Assembly: GCA_963704075.1 (NCBI GenBank)
Contig: CAVPGV010000002.1
Location: 1-64,000 of the forward strand
DNA: 64,000 nt
Origin: JADKAV01 sp963704075
GTDB taxonomy: Bacteria > Actinomycetota > Actinomycetes > S36-B12 > UBA10799
Direction: 5' to 3'
The notes below the pieces were generated by a model that saw nothing but the letters and a program-made list of their open reading frames with translations, was not told the DNA's origin and searched no databases. This document shows, piece by piece, positions 53,321-63,701 of this stretch (its first letter is position 1; each line of letters starts with the position of its first letter). The position numbers were made by a program, and so were the translations under genes.

Positions 53321-54553
53321 CTAAGCGGGGGTGGGGGGACGGTCACACGCGCTCCTGAGCGTCTCTCGTAACCGAGCGGTTCTAACACTCCATGTATTCT
53401 CACGAGCGAACTGGAGCGCGCCTAAACTCTCGCTGCGCCGGCGTCCCAGCGGCCAACGAAGAACCTCAGCGAGGGCCTCTGCGATCCTACATGGGAGTTG
53501 CTGCCCTGGATGGGGGTCGACCAGGACGAATCCTGGACGCCTTAGGAAGTCTCGGGCCCCGGCCAGAGCGAGGGTGACGGTCGGAACACCCAAGGCGGCA
53601 GCCTCTAGCGTCTGAGCGCTCGAACTATCTCGAACACTCGTGAACAGGTGGGCTGTGGAGCCGGCAAGAACCTCCTGCGCCTGCACCCACGGCAGGCTGC
53701 CGAGGAATCGGACCCGATGGGAGATGCCCAAGTCGTGCACCAACGATTCCGTCTTTAAACGCGTGGGGCCGTCGCCCACGAGACTCATTGTGACGTCCGG
53801 GTGTGCGCGCGCCAAGGGGGCGAACGCACGCACGGCAAGTGAAGCGGCCTTCCGCGGCAAGAAGCGTCCGAGCCACACAATGTGAGGGGTGGACGGAGCT
53901 CCGATCGGTTCAAGGAGAACCCGATCGTCCGGAATTCCTTCGGCAAGGCACAGTTCGGGATCGGCCCTTCGGCTCAAAGGGGCTACGAGTTTCATAGTCT
54001 GCGAGTTGGTGACAAGCACCGCACTAGCCGTTCCGAGCGCCTTCCGGGCAAACGGATTGACCCTCACACTCTCAAGTGAGGCGTCTCGCAGTCGGTTCTC
54101 GAGCAACGGACCGTCAAACCACTCGCGCAGATCGCGCAGCAGCCTCTGCCCACCCCCGATCGGGCCCAACGTGAACGGGTAGGGTCCATAGGCAATGCCG
54201 ACAGGCAACGTTGCCGAGCCCCAGGAACTGTGGTGCGCTACATCCCACGGCCCATTGTCATGGTCGCTCATCCATGCCGGGATTCTCCGTTGCCAGGCGG
54301 CGTAGCGCAGGAGTGTACCCGTCATACCCAACCGGGCGGCATGTGGAACCTCATCAGATACGCAGTAAGCGCTGAGGTTGCCGCCGCGTTCGCGTACCTC
54401 TCGTACGCCCTGCTCAACGCGCCCCCGCATCGAATTTGTGGTCAGGATCGTCACTTGGTCATCGAGCGCTAGTCCGGAGGCTGTGAACCAAGCATTTGCG
54501 GCTTCCGACGCACCAAGCGGGTCACAGGCGTAAGCGCTCAACAGTACCTTCAT
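53321..54553 (-). CDS. Glycosyltransferase family 4
   Basis: 410 residues from MKVLLSAYACDPLGASEAANAW... at 54553; the start is coupled to the wzy-like gene by ATGA. GT-B fold: SYVxSS-like HHSSWGSATLPVG, GPIGGGQRLLRDLREWF, IVWLGRFLPRKAASLAVRAF, MSLVGDGPTRLKTESLV and HLFTSVRDSSSAQTLEAAALG (donor site). GPIGGG is typical of a group of GT4 enzymes of exopolysaccharide loci. Sugar unknown. Confidence 0.86.
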   Translation of the reverse strand: MKVLLSAYACDPLGASEAANAWFTASGLALDDQVTILTTNSMRGRVEQGVREVRERGGNLSAYCVSDEVPHAARLGMTGTLLRYAAWQRRIPAWMSDHDNGPWDVAHHSSWGSATLPVGIAYGPYPFTLGPIGGGQRLLRDLREWFDGPLLENRLRDASLESVRVNPFARKALGTASAVLVTNSQTMKLVAPLSRRADPELCLAEGIPDDRVLLEPIGAPSTPHIVWLGRFLPRKAASLAVRAFAPLARAHPDVTMSLVGDGPTRLKTESLVHDLGISHRVRFLGSLPWVQAQEVLAGSTAHLFTSVRDSSSAQTLEAAALGVPTVTLALAGARDFLRRPGFVLVDPHPGQQLPCRIAEALAEVLRWPLGRRRSESLGALQFARENTWSVRTARLRETLRSACDRPPTPA

Positions 54554-55888
54554 TGTGCACCGTCGTCGAGTGTCGCTGCCTGGGTCGCCCCGCTTCCGGC
54601 CCGGCAACTGCCCCGAGGGACGGCGAAATTGGATGGCGCCGACGTGCCAACGGACTCGCCCGATGGCACAAGGGCAGCAGCTAGGACCAGCCACCCGTAC
54701 GGCGGCCATTGGTTGAAAATGCCATATGCGAGGAGCGCCCACACGATGACCACCGCTGCGCTCAGGCGATTGCCTCGGCCTGTGATTGCGACCGCAACCA
54801 TAAACAGGAAGAGAGAAAGCCCTACCAGACCGAGCATCGAGAGAAGGTCTACGAACATGCTGTGGGAACTGATGAGGGGAACAAGGACGTCACTGTTGGG
54901 TCCCCAGGCAGGCGTCTCACCGAACATGCCTCCCACCAACCATTCGATCCAACTTCGGGCTGCCTGCACGCGAGATGCCCACATGTCCCACCGCCAGCCC
55001 AGGGTGTTCGTGTCTTCGAATGAAGGCGGCAGCCCACCCACGACTTCTCCGCCTTCTCCCCCTGACGGAAGCAACGAGATGCGTGTCAGTAGCGGAAGAA
55101 CGGCCGCGAGAACCAGGTATCCGAAGGAGAGTGCAGGGCCCAGGACGGCTGCAGAGGAGCGGCCGAGGCGAGCAGAACGTAGGGCGAGTAGTGCACACGC
55201 GATGACGAGTGCGATCCAGACGGTTCGATGCTGCGCCAGGATTGCTGAAACACCCAGCAAACCCGCCACAATGTTCCGGGTCCGAAGGTCTATCCGTTGT
55301 TCTGTGGCTGCCAGGACCATCGCGACCACCAAGGTCATCGCCAAGGAAGCGGAGATCGTTCTCGCGGCATAAAAGGTCGAACCAGGTTCAGGTGCCTCCG
55401 CCCCAAGTCTGAGCAAGAGGATGACCGCTTGGTACACGGCGATGGCACATCCGTAGATCAGCAGGACTCGTCGCCAAATCGGGCCAAAGGCCAGGGAGGA
55501 AGCTCAGGCCAAGGAAGAAGGCCGCGACAGGGATCATCCACTGTGCCCAGAAGTTGATGGCGAGTGCCGACCCCAAGTCAAGCATCCAGGAGATGTAACC
55601 CACCGATACCAGAACCACCAAACCGGCGGCAGAATAATTGAGATACCGGGGCCACCAGCGCCAAGACCGCCTGAAGAGCGTGACCGCCACAACGGCATAG
55701 ATGGTCATGATCTCGCGCGTTCGGGAAAGGCCGAGTTCAGCTGCAGAGAACCCCTCCACGGTGGTCGTCAGCAGAAGCCAGATGAACAGACCCGTCCCGA
55801 TCAGTGAGACCGGCCCCTTAGCGCGGGGAGCTCGGAATGTCATCCAGGGTGCCAGGCGGCCCCGAAGCCGGCCATAAGCAATCCTCAT
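54550..55888 (-). CDS. O-antigen polymerase/ligase-like membrane protein (Wzy/WaaL), one frameshift
   Basis: About 445 residues. ATG 55888 (MRIAYGRLRGRLAPWMTFRA). TM helices include GPVSLIGTGLFIWLLLTTTV, LVVLVSVGYISWMLDLGSAL and MIPVAAFFLGLSFLPG. One-base shift near 55495; then YQAVILLLRLG, SASLAMTLVVAMVLA, AILAQHRTVWIALVIACALL (the RTVW/Wzy motif) and a long outer loop, then SHSMFVDLLSMLGLVGLSL. The H/R residues fit the WaaL/Wzy family. It is the second such protein in the locus. Confidence 0.8.
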
Positions 55889-55985
55889 GTGCCGAGGCTA
55901 TTACGCCGGATGAACCGCGGAGGGGATCCACTAGGTTGCACCTGCGCAAAGGACACCAGCTTTGCCGTGCCCGGCAGGACCACCC

Positions 55986-56867
55986 TCACTCGGCAACAGC
56001 GACATAGCGATTGTGTGGCCGGCGCAATTCCAGCGGAGGAGGCGTTCGGAAATCCTTGCCGTACTTCGCCTCCAAGTAGCATCCGGGGCGGCGTGGCGCT
56101 GGGAAAGTCCTCCCATTCAGCATCACGGCGCCGACCGGTTCGAACATCTCAGGCGATGCCCTCGACAGATGCCAGCCTGTCTCGGCGCCGTACGACCACA
56201 GCCCCGAATCACGTCCCCGCCGTCGCAGCCACCGCATGGCGCCGGTCCAGTGCCGCCGAGTCGTTCGACGCAGAACGAACTCGTGCATGCGACCCACAAA
56301 CCGTTGCGGCGGATCGATCAGATTCAGGCGATAGGACTCTGCCACGTAGTGCTCGCGCCGAATCAGGCTATCCACCGCACGGGCGGGGAGAGCCCGTGGC
56401 AATTCGTCGAAAGGCCAGACATCCACTGCGAGCCCTGGCTTCCTAAGTTCCGGATGGTCCGAGAACTCAGAAACAGCGGCGGTTCCTTCGATCGCGAAGC
56501 AACCCGGGACAAATCGGGGCATCGAGGGGTCTGAGTCAGGCGTGCGCCATGCGAGCCCCTCAACGGGATGAAGAGCCAAGAGTTCCCCAAGAATGTCGAA
56601 GGATTCCCGTCGCATGCCGATATCGATGTCGTCGTCCCATGGCAAGAAGTCGCCATTACGAACCGCTCCAAGCAGAGCGCCACCAGTGAGCCAGTACTCA
56701 ATTCCATGACTGGACAGGTATCTATCGACCGAGACCAGTGCCTCGAAGAGCATTCGGTGGACCGTCCGCATGGAGCCTGGCGCGGCAGTGTCGATCAGTG
56801 TCCATCCATCGGGAACGTACAGCTGTTCTGGATCGAACCAGGCCGGGCCCCCGCCTGATTCACCCAT
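55986..56867 (-). CDS. LicD-family nucleotidyltransferase
   Basis: 293 residues from MGESGGGPAWFDPEQLY at 56867; the ORF is open to 56918 but that would overlap the priming-transferase stop. LicD hallmark: EYWLTGGALLGAVRNGDFLPWDDDIDIGM, seen in two adjacent pieces (GGALLGAVR, then PWDDDIDI). The Asp triad is intact. LicD proteins attach phosphocholine or other phospho-groups to glycans. C-terminal region has EAKYGKDFRTPPP. Confidence 0.88.
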   Translation of the reverse strand: MGESGGGPAWFDPEQLYVPDGWTLIDTAAPGSMRTVHRMLFEALVSVDRYLSSHGIEYWLTGGALLGAVRNGDFLPWDDDIDIGMRRESFDILGELLALHPVEGLAWRTPDSDPSMPRFVPGCFAIEGTAAVSEFSDHPELRKPGLAVDVWPFDELPRALPARAVDSLIRREHYVAESYRLNLIDPPQRFVGRMHEFVLRRTTRRHWTGAMRWLRRRGRDSGLWSYGAETGWHLSRASPEMFEPVGAVMLNGRTFPAPRRPGCYLEAKYGKDFRTPPPLELRRPHNRYVAVAE

Positions 56868-56892
56868 GGCACCCTGCTCCACCACGCCGCAC

Positions 56893-58305
56893 TCAGTACG
56901 CCCCCCGCCCACCGACAACCGCGCTGACCGTGCTCGCCATGATCACGAAGTCCATCGACAGCGACCAGTTCTCCACGTAGTAGAGGTCGAGCCGCACCGA
57001 CTCCTCCCACGACAGGTCCGACCGCCCGCGCACCTGCCACAGCCCGGTCATCCCGGGCCGCGCCCGCAGCCGCCGGACCGCCAGGTCGTCGTAGCGCTCG
57101 ACGTCGTCCGCGCGGGTGCGGTCGGGGTCCCACCAGGCTCATGTCGCCGCGCCACACGTTGATCAGCTGCGGCAGTTCGTCCAGCGAGAACCGGCGCAGG
57201 AACCGGCCGATCCGGGTGACCCGCGGGTCGTCGGCCATCTTGAAGGTGGCGCCGTCATCGCCCGTGCGCAGCACGCAACTCGTCCCGCCGGCGTCGGCAT
57301 CCTCGTACATGGTCCGGAACTTCCAGCACTCGAACGCTCCGGCCGTCCATCCCGACCCGCTCCTGCTTGAAGAGCGCCGGACCGGGGGACCCCGCCGGAT
57401 CACGAACGCGATCAGCAGCATCGGCAGGCCCAGCAGGATCAACAGGATCGACGAACCGACCACGTCGGTGATGGCCTTCAGCACCACGGCGGTGCCGCTG
57501 AACTTGGGCATGTCGACACGTACGAAGGACAAGGCCTCGACCGGCTCGACCGACAATCGGGGACCGGCAACCTCGACCAGCGATGCACTGACCATCAGGG
57601 ACAGGTCCGTGTCCTCCATCGCCCAGCCGAGTGCGCGGGTCTGCTGCGGGTCCATGTCGCCGCCGGGGGCGAAGAGCAGAGTGTCCGCCTTGCTCGCCAG
57701 CGCCGTATCGACCGCCGTCGCGGGGTCCCACGCGTCATCGAGCGGCCAGACAGCCCACGGTCACGAACCGTCCCTGCGACTTGGCCAGGTCGTCCTGCAA
57801 CTTCGCCAGGCGCGACGGCGGCGCGATCAGAAACACCCTGTGCAAGGGCTGGCCCTCGGCCATCCGGCGGTGAAGCCAGCGCCGCATCAGGTTGCGCTCG
57901 ATCAAGCAGCAAGAGCAGCCCGGAGACCAGCACGCCGAACAGGAACCACCGCCCACGGGTGGTGTTCGTCAGGTAGGCCAGGCTCATCACGATCAGCCCG
58001 GTCCACATCGTCGCCACGATGACCCGGCGGTACTCCCCGAGGCCGTTGGCGATGATCGTGGCCTTGGTCGACTGCGTCTGCCACAGCGCGATCGGCCAGA
58101 CGACCAGAAGCGCGACGGAGAAGAACTGGCGAGGGCGGTCATCACCGAAGAACTGCCCCCCGTACCCCCACCCCAGCAGCAGCCCCAGCACGATGGCCGT
58201 CAGGATGACTGCGACGTCGAGGGCCCGAACCCGCAACTGGTAGTCCCGGAGGAACTCGTTACGCGTAGATGTCCTCGGCTGCCGGGTTCCGAGCCGTTGG
58301 CTCAC
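56893..58305 (-). pseudogene. Polyprenyl-phosphate sugar-phosphate transferase (priming enzyme, WbaP/CpsE type), about five frameshifts
   Basis: GTG 58305 overlaps the uxs stop (GTGA). The N-terminal four TM helices (VAVILTAIVLGLLLGWGYGG, VALLVVWPIALWQTQ) are in one frame. Breaks near 57905, 57745, 57395, 57345 and 57130 follow. The catalytic domain is scattered but complete: SPGPALFKQERVGMDGR, FECWKFRTMYEDA, RFLRRFSLDELPQLINV, WRGDMSLVGP, ARPGMTGLWQVRGRSDLSW, YVENWSLSMDFVIM. About 465 residues joined. The enzyme loads the first sugar-1-phosphate on undecaprenyl phosphate. Either multiply inactivated or mis-sequenced. Confidence 0.82.
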
Positions 58306-59276
58306 GGGGTACCTTCCAGGTCGCATGCGTACTGCTCCTGGAACCAGTTGACCGTCTCCTGCATGCCCTTGTCCAGCGGGATCTGAGCAGACCATCCGAG
58401 AAGGTGGCCGGCCAGCGTCACGTCCGGCATGCGCTGCATCGGATCATCGGTCGGCAGTGGTTCATGGGCCACTGCGACGGGAACACCGACGATCGCGGTG
58501 ACCCTGTCGGCCAACTCACGCATCGTCACTTCCTCGGGGTTGCCCAGGTTGACCGGCCCGGCAACCTCCGGCGGGGTGTTCATCATCGCCAGCAGTCCGT
58601 CCACGAGGTCGTCGACGTAGCAGAAGGAGCGGGTCTGGTCCCCCGAGCCATAGATGGTCAGCGGCTCGCCGGCGAGCGCCTGCATGATGAAGTTGCTCAC
58701 GACACGTCCGTCATCCGGTGCCATCCGGGGACCGTAGGTGTTGAAGATGCGCACGATCTTGGTGTCCATGCCGTGTTGGCGTCGGTAGTCCATGAACAGG
58801 GTCTCGGCGCAGCGCTTGCCCTCGTCATAGCACGAACGGGGCCCGATGGGATTGACATTGCCCCAGTAGTCCTCGCTCTGCGGATGGACAGTGGGGTCGC
58901 CGTAGACCTCGGACGTCGATGCGAGCAGGATGCGAGCCTTGGTCCGCTTGGCCAGGCCGAGCATGTTGATCGAACCGTGCACGCTGGTCTTGGTCGTCTG
59001 CACCGGATCGCGCTGGTAGTGGATGGGCGATGCCGGACAGGCCAAGTGGTAGATCTCGTCGACCTCGACGTACAGCGGGAAGGTCACGTCATGGCGCATC
59101 AACTCGAACCGCGGGTTGGCGATCAGGTGCTCGACATTCACCCGCGACGACGAGTAGAAGTTGTCAACGCAGAGCACCTCGTGTCCCTGCCCGAGTAGGC
59201 GTTCACAGAGGTGCGAACCGATGAAACCGGCGCCACCGGTGACAAGTATGCGACGAGGCTGGGACACCACGGACAT
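58302..59276 (-). CDS. uxs: UDP-glucuronate decarboxylase (UDP-xylose synthase)
   Basis: 324 residues. SDR: ILVTGGAGFIGSHLCERLL, LACPASPIHYQRDPVQT, LLASTSEVYGDP (Ser), SCYDEGKRCAETL (Tyr-x3-Lys), IFNTYGPRM and the UXS-typical SFCYVDDLVDGLL. It makes UDP-xylose from UDP-glucuronate. It is the first gene of the nine-gene minus-strand operon (uxs, priming transferase, licD, wzy, three GT4, GT2, wzx), so xylose is probably in the polymer. No frameshift. Confidence 0.92.
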   Translation of the reverse strand: MSVVSQPRRILVTGGAGFIGSHLCERLLGQGHEVLCVDNFYSSSRVNVEHLIANPRFELMRHDVTFPLYVEVDEIYHLACPASPIHYQRDPVQTTKTSVHGSINMLGLAKRTKARILLASTSEVYGDPTVHPQSEDYWGNVNPIGPRSCYDEGKRCAETLFMDYRRQHGMDTKIVRIFNTYGPRMAPDDGRVVSNFIMQALAGEPLTIYGSGDQTRSFCYVDDLVDGLLAMMNTPPEVAGPVNLGNPEEVTMRELADRVTAIVGVPVAVAHEPLPTDDPMQRMPDVTLAGHLLGWSAQIPLDKGMQETVNWFQEQYACDLEGTP

Positions 59277-59410
59277 CCCTCACCTCCCACCCGGTTGCCT
59301 ACGCGCGAGACTACACCGGCCACACGGACAGTGCGGTCCTTGAGCAGACCTGGACCCTCGCCCCGGCGTACACTGGAAGTACCGACCCACGGTCGGGGGG
59401 TGCGTTCGCG

Positions 59411-62324
59411 ATGAAGCGCATATTGGAGGTTTGGTCCTGCTGCTGGCGACAGGATTGGGTGCACCTTACGCGGCCGACGCCTCCAAACCACCCGACACCC
59501 TCACGACGTACGCTGGGGCTGACTCCTACTTCGGCCAGGTCGGGACGGGAATTACCGGGCTCTCAATGTCCCCGGCGCCCGGTTGCGCACACCCGCCGCG
59601 TTCAAGGTCGTCCAGCGGGTGGCGAGCACAGCTTGCGCGTTGGACGAGAAGGGCCGCGCGTACTGCTGGGGGCGCGGAGACTTCGGGACAACTCGGCAAT
59701 GACGGCTGGGGGCACAGCGTTCATCCCCGTGCCGGTGATCGCTGGGGGTGTCTGCAGGACAACGGAGTCTCCCACGATCGCGGCCGGCAACGTCTTCACG
59801 TTGCGCCTCGACACCGACGGCACACGCCTACTGCTGGGGCATCGGGCTACGGCCAGTTGGGCGACGGTTCGACCGCCAACGCTTCTCCGACGTCCCGGTC
59901 GCCGTCGACACGTCCGGGGAATCTGAGCGGCAAGACGCTGACTCGAGATCCGCGACGGGCAGCCACCGCCTGCGCGCTCGACACCGCACGGCAAGGCCTA
60001 CTGCTGGGGCTACAACGCACGCGGCCAGATCGGCGACACGACGAACGATCGAACCGAGCCGTGCCGACCGCGGTGGACACCAGCGGTGTGCTCGATGGCG
60101 TGATCCTGACCGAGCTATCGATCTTCGGCGCAGCACACATGCGCGGTCGACGATCGCGGACAACGCCTACTGCTGGGGCTCAATAGCAGCGGCCAGCTCG
60201 GCGACGACAGCACGACCAACAGCAACGCGCCGGTGATCGTCGACACCTCGGGCGAGCCAGCGAGCGCGGAGCAACTGACGCACATCAGCGCGGGCGCTCA
60301 GTTCACCTGCGGGATCGCAGGCGACCGGCTGACGGCTTCTGCTGGGGTGCGGCGATCTCGGGCAGTTGGGCATGGGACCGCGGTGGTTCCAGCCTCGGTG
60401 CCGGTTCGCCATGGATGCCGTCGGCCGGACCCGTCGAGCTCACCTCCGGCGGCGGCGGGCATGTACCACGCCTGCGCGGTGACGGACAAGTCGGCTGTCG
60501 TGTGTTGGGGTGACGGCAGAGGAAGGTCGGCAACACCTCCTTGGGCAACGACCCTGGTGCTCGCCGTCACACCGAGTGCCGGATCAGGCCGTCAACGTCG
60601 CCGCCGGTTACGACCAGACGTGCGCCGTCGAGTGCCGACGGCGACGCATACTGCTGGGGCGGCGATCGAATCCGGCGAGCTCGGGGATGGTCGGGTCTGG
60701 GAGCCATCGTCGCCGCCGGCCATGCCCGGCGCGCCAGGATTCGCAAGGTCAGCGCGGGCGACGCACACACCTGCGCGATCGAGGACGGCTCGGTCCAGGG
60801 TACGCCGGGCAACGGCGATTCGGGCCAATTCGGCAACGGCCAGATCGCCTACACGTGCGTACCGGTGGCCATCGCCGACAACGGTCGGCTGAAGGCCATC
60901 GCGGCCGGACGAGTCGCACAGTGTGCCATGGTCGACGGACGCGGCGCTACTGCTGGGGCTCCGACAGTATCGGCCAGTTGGGCAACCCAGCGACGGCAGT
61001 TCGCTGTTCCGATCACCGGTCGCGGTGAGCGGGGTGCTGCAGGAAAGACGCTGTCACCCAGATCACCGCCGGGGACTCGCACACCTGCGCGATCGGCACG
61101 GATGGGCAAGGCGTACTGCTGGGGATCCGACGGATACGGCCAGTTGGGAACCCCCGGCGGCGACTCCACAAATCGGCCCGTGGCTATCGACCATCGCCGG
61201 CAAGCCACTGCGGTGGATCGACGCCGGGGACGAGCCACACGTGCGCGGTGACGCAGTCCGGAACCGGGTACTGCTGGGGCAACGGAATCGCCGGTCAACT
61301 CGGCAACGGTACCGAGGACCAGAAGGACACGCCCATCCCGGTCGCGGTCGCCGGGGAACACCAGTTCACCGTCAGTCAGCGCAGGCGGCTACCCACGTGC
61401 GGCGATCGATTCCGACGGCGGCGCGTGGTGCTGGGGTTCCGGTGGGCCGGACAACTGGGTGACGGCGAGACACGACCGCGCGGCTACACGCCGATCGGCG
61501 GTACGGCTTGTCTGGACGACCTGACCGCGGATCAGCGCCGGTGACGAACACACCTGCGCGGCCGACCGATCGAACACGTCTACTGCTGGGGGATGCAACG
61601 ACACGGGGCAACTCGGCGACGGTGACCGTCCGTGTGCGACCAGCGGCTGGCGCAAATCGTCCCCGGCACTCACGGGCACGCTCGGCCGTCATTGTCCTGC
61701 GGATCGGCGTTCACCGTTGCCGTCACGACCGCACCGCCGCCGCTGAGCGCCCCCGATCCGCCGACCGGGCTGGCCGGCACTGCCGGCGATGGCCAGGTCC
61801 ACCTCCAGTGGACATCGCCGGGATGGGACGGCGGCTCGCCGATCACCGGGTACACCGTGACCGGATCGCCGGCCGGTTCCTGCACGGCCATTGAGACTGC
61901 CTGCACCATCGCCGGTCTGGCCAACGGGGTCCCGCACCCGTTCACCGTCACCGCCAGCAACGCCCTGGGCACGTCCGCCGCCTCAGACCCGGTTGTGCTC
62001 ACCCCTGTCGCGTCCATCCCGGTTGAGCCCACCCCGACCGCTTCGAAGCCAGCTACCTTGTCCGTCGGGAAACTCAAGGTCAGGGTCAAGGTGCACACGA
62101 AGAAGGCCGTCGTCCGCTGGACACGGGCGGCCAATGCCACCGGATACCAGGTGCGGCTGCGCCGCCCCGGCAAGAAGTTCACCGCCTGGAAGCAGGTCGA
62201 GAAGCGCAAGTACGTCGTGCGGCGCCTGAAGTCGGGCAAGCGCTACACGGTCCGGGTCAGGGGGATCAGCGCCGATGACAAAGGGCCGATCCGGTCACTG
62301 CGCTTCCGGGCGAAGAAGCGCTGA
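59411..62324 (+). pseudogene. Secreted RCC1-repeat (beta-propeller) protein with C-terminal fibronectin III domains, multiply frameshifted
   Basis: ATG 59411 starts MKRILE, then, after one shift, LVLLLATGLGAPYAADA, a Sec signal. The next 2.1 kb holds about 13 units spaced 150-170 bases. Each carries a form of (A/V)YCWG at the DNA level (TACTGCTGGGG and variants at 59661, 59829, 59999, 60168, 60337, about 60500, 60649, 60950, 61113, 61269, 61426, 61581), with TCA and GQLG(N/D)G blocks between; a unit near 60800 has lost the WG. The frame changes one to four times per unit. From 61632 the frame is open: two FN3 domains (PPTGLAGTAGDGQVHLQW; VRWTRAANATGYQV) to a Lys/Arg-rich end. Surface or secreted in origin. 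Confidence 0.8.
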
Positions 62325-62327
62325 CCC

Positions 62328-62963
62328 TCACGCCCCCAGCAGGTTCTTCGCGGTCTTCGACACCGGTACGTCGTCGCGCCCGGGAGCGGTGCGCAGGACC
62401 TGATCGCCCACCGTCGACGTGATGCCGAACCAGTAGTGCTCGTTGCGGTAGTGGTGCCACCGGTGGTTGTCGTAGAGGTGCCGGTACATGCGGGTCTTCG
62501 GCTTGTAGTCGGTGTGGATCAGGAAGTGCGACCACTCGTAGATGACCGCCATGGCGAAGGCGGCCACATAGAAGGAGGTGCGCATCGGCCACTCAGGGAT
62601 CAGCAGCCCGCCGAGCAGCACCGACGCGATCAGGTAGCCCACCCATCGGAACGGGATGAAGATGAGCGGGAGGTCCCGGGGGTCCTGATGGTGCAGGCGG
62701 TGGTCACGGGCGACCACAGTGTCGAAGGTCCGGCCGGCGATCTGCTTGGGCCGGGCATGCAGGATGAAGACGTGGATGGTCCACTCCAGGAACGGTTGGG
62801 CCGCGACCACCGCGACGAACGGCAGCACGTTCCACCAACTGAAGTCCCCGACCACGGCACGCAGGACCACGGCGAGCGCCAGGCAGGCCAGGAGGATCCG
62901 CGGCGACCGGTGGCGGAGGAACTCGCGGCGCGCTTCGGCAAGGGTGCGGGGCATGGCATTCAT
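62328..62963 (-). CDS. Fatty acid hydroxylase/sterol desaturase family membrane protein
   Basis: 211 residues, ATG 62963 (62954 possible). Di-iron histidine clusters of the family: HVFILH, ARDHRLHHQD, HFLIH and NHRWHHYRNEHYWFG, on about four TM helices. Substrates in this family range from lipids and carotenoids to sterols; none can be chosen here. It is convergent with the RCC1-repeat gene, whose stop is 3 bases away. Confidence 0.85.
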   Translation of the reverse strand: MNAMPRTLAEARREFLRHRSPRILLACLALAVVLRAVVGDFSWWNVLPFVAVVAAQPFLEWTIHVFILHARPKQIAGRTFDTVVARDHRLHHQDPRDLPLIFIPFRWVGYLIASVLLGGLLIPEWPMRTSFYVAAFAMAVIYEWSHFLIHTDYKPKTRMYRHLYDNHRWHHYRNEHYWFGITSTVGDQVLRTAPGRDDVPVSKTAKNLLGA

Positions 62964-63056
62964 GCTTTCACGGCTCGGGCGGCGATCCGGGCAATTCGGG
63001 TGGTCGGTCTCCGATCGGCGCCGCCCAGCGCACAGTCGGTCCCGCCGCTCCCCGCC

Positions 63057-63647
63057 TCATCCGCCGGATGCCACCTCGACCAGGCCGGCGAGCGTCGCGT
63101 CGAGCGTCCGATCGAACGTGAGGCCCGGATCCTCGGCGAAACCGATCCCCAGGAGTTCCAAGCCGACGGCACCGTGCAGGACACCCCAGAACTGCTGGGC
63201 GACGTCCACGTCGGTGCCCTGCCCGAGGGGCCGGACGCCGCGTGCGGCAGTCACGAGTTGTACCAGCTGCTCGAAGGATGACAGGGCCTCCATCATCGCG
63301 GCCTCGCCCGGCGCCACCTCATGCATCAACTCGAACATCAGCCGGTAGTGCTCCGGGTGAGAAACAGCGAATTGCCGGTACCGACGACCCGAGTCCCGGA
63401 GCCTGGCCAGGGCGTCCGGCCCGTTGGCCTGCGCGATGGTCGCCCGCAGTTCCTGGAATCCCCGCACAAACAGGGCTTCCAGGAGACCGTGCTTGCCGTT
63501 GAAGCGGTTGTACACACCCATCGGCGCCACCCCCGCACACGTGGCGACCTTCCTGACCGTGATCGCGGACGGACCCTCTTCGGTGAGGATCTGCTCTGCG
63601 GCCTCGAGCAAGTCCTCTTCGACATCGGCACTTGGCGTTCTTCCCAT
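63057..63647 (-). CDS. TetR-family transcriptional repressor
   Basis: 196 residues from MGRTPSADVEEDLLEAAEQIL at 63647; an upstream in-frame ATG at 63674 lies inside the operator and is unlikely. HTH: ITVRKVATCAGVAPMGVYNRF (canonical TetR) with a C-terminal ligand domain (TetR_C type, FELMHEVAPGEAAMM). Divergent from the DHA2 efflux gene, with a shared operator between them, so it most likely represses both. Confidence 0.92.
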   Translation of the reverse strand: MGRTPSADVEEDLLEAAEQILTEEGPSAITVRKVATCAGVAPMGVYNRFNGKHGLLEALFVRGFQELRATIAQANGPDALARLRDSGRRYRQFAVSHPEHYRLMFELMHEVAPGEAAMMEALSSFEQLVQLVTAARGVRPLGQGTDVDVAQQFWGVLHGAVGLELLGIGFAEDPGLTFDRTLDATLAGLVEVASGG

Positions 63648-63658
63648 GTTTGTAGTAT

Positions 63659-63682
63659 AACGTTCTACATACATAGAACGTT
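63659..63682. promoter_or_regulatory. TetR operator between repressor and efflux gene
   Basis: AACGTTCTA-CATACA-TAGAACGTT: perfect 9-base arms, 6-base spacer. It lies 11 bases from the tetR start and 19 bases from the MFS start, with a further TTCTACA copy at 63684-63690. Flanking AT content fits a promoter. Confidence 0.75.
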
Positions 63683-63701
63683 GTTCTACAGGAGGAACGC
63701 C

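Noticed and set aside
59411..61700. Programmed frameshifting or repeat-based phase variation in the RCC1 gene
   Set aside because: Indels are too many and not confined to one repeat tract; phase variation needs one or a few tunable tracts.
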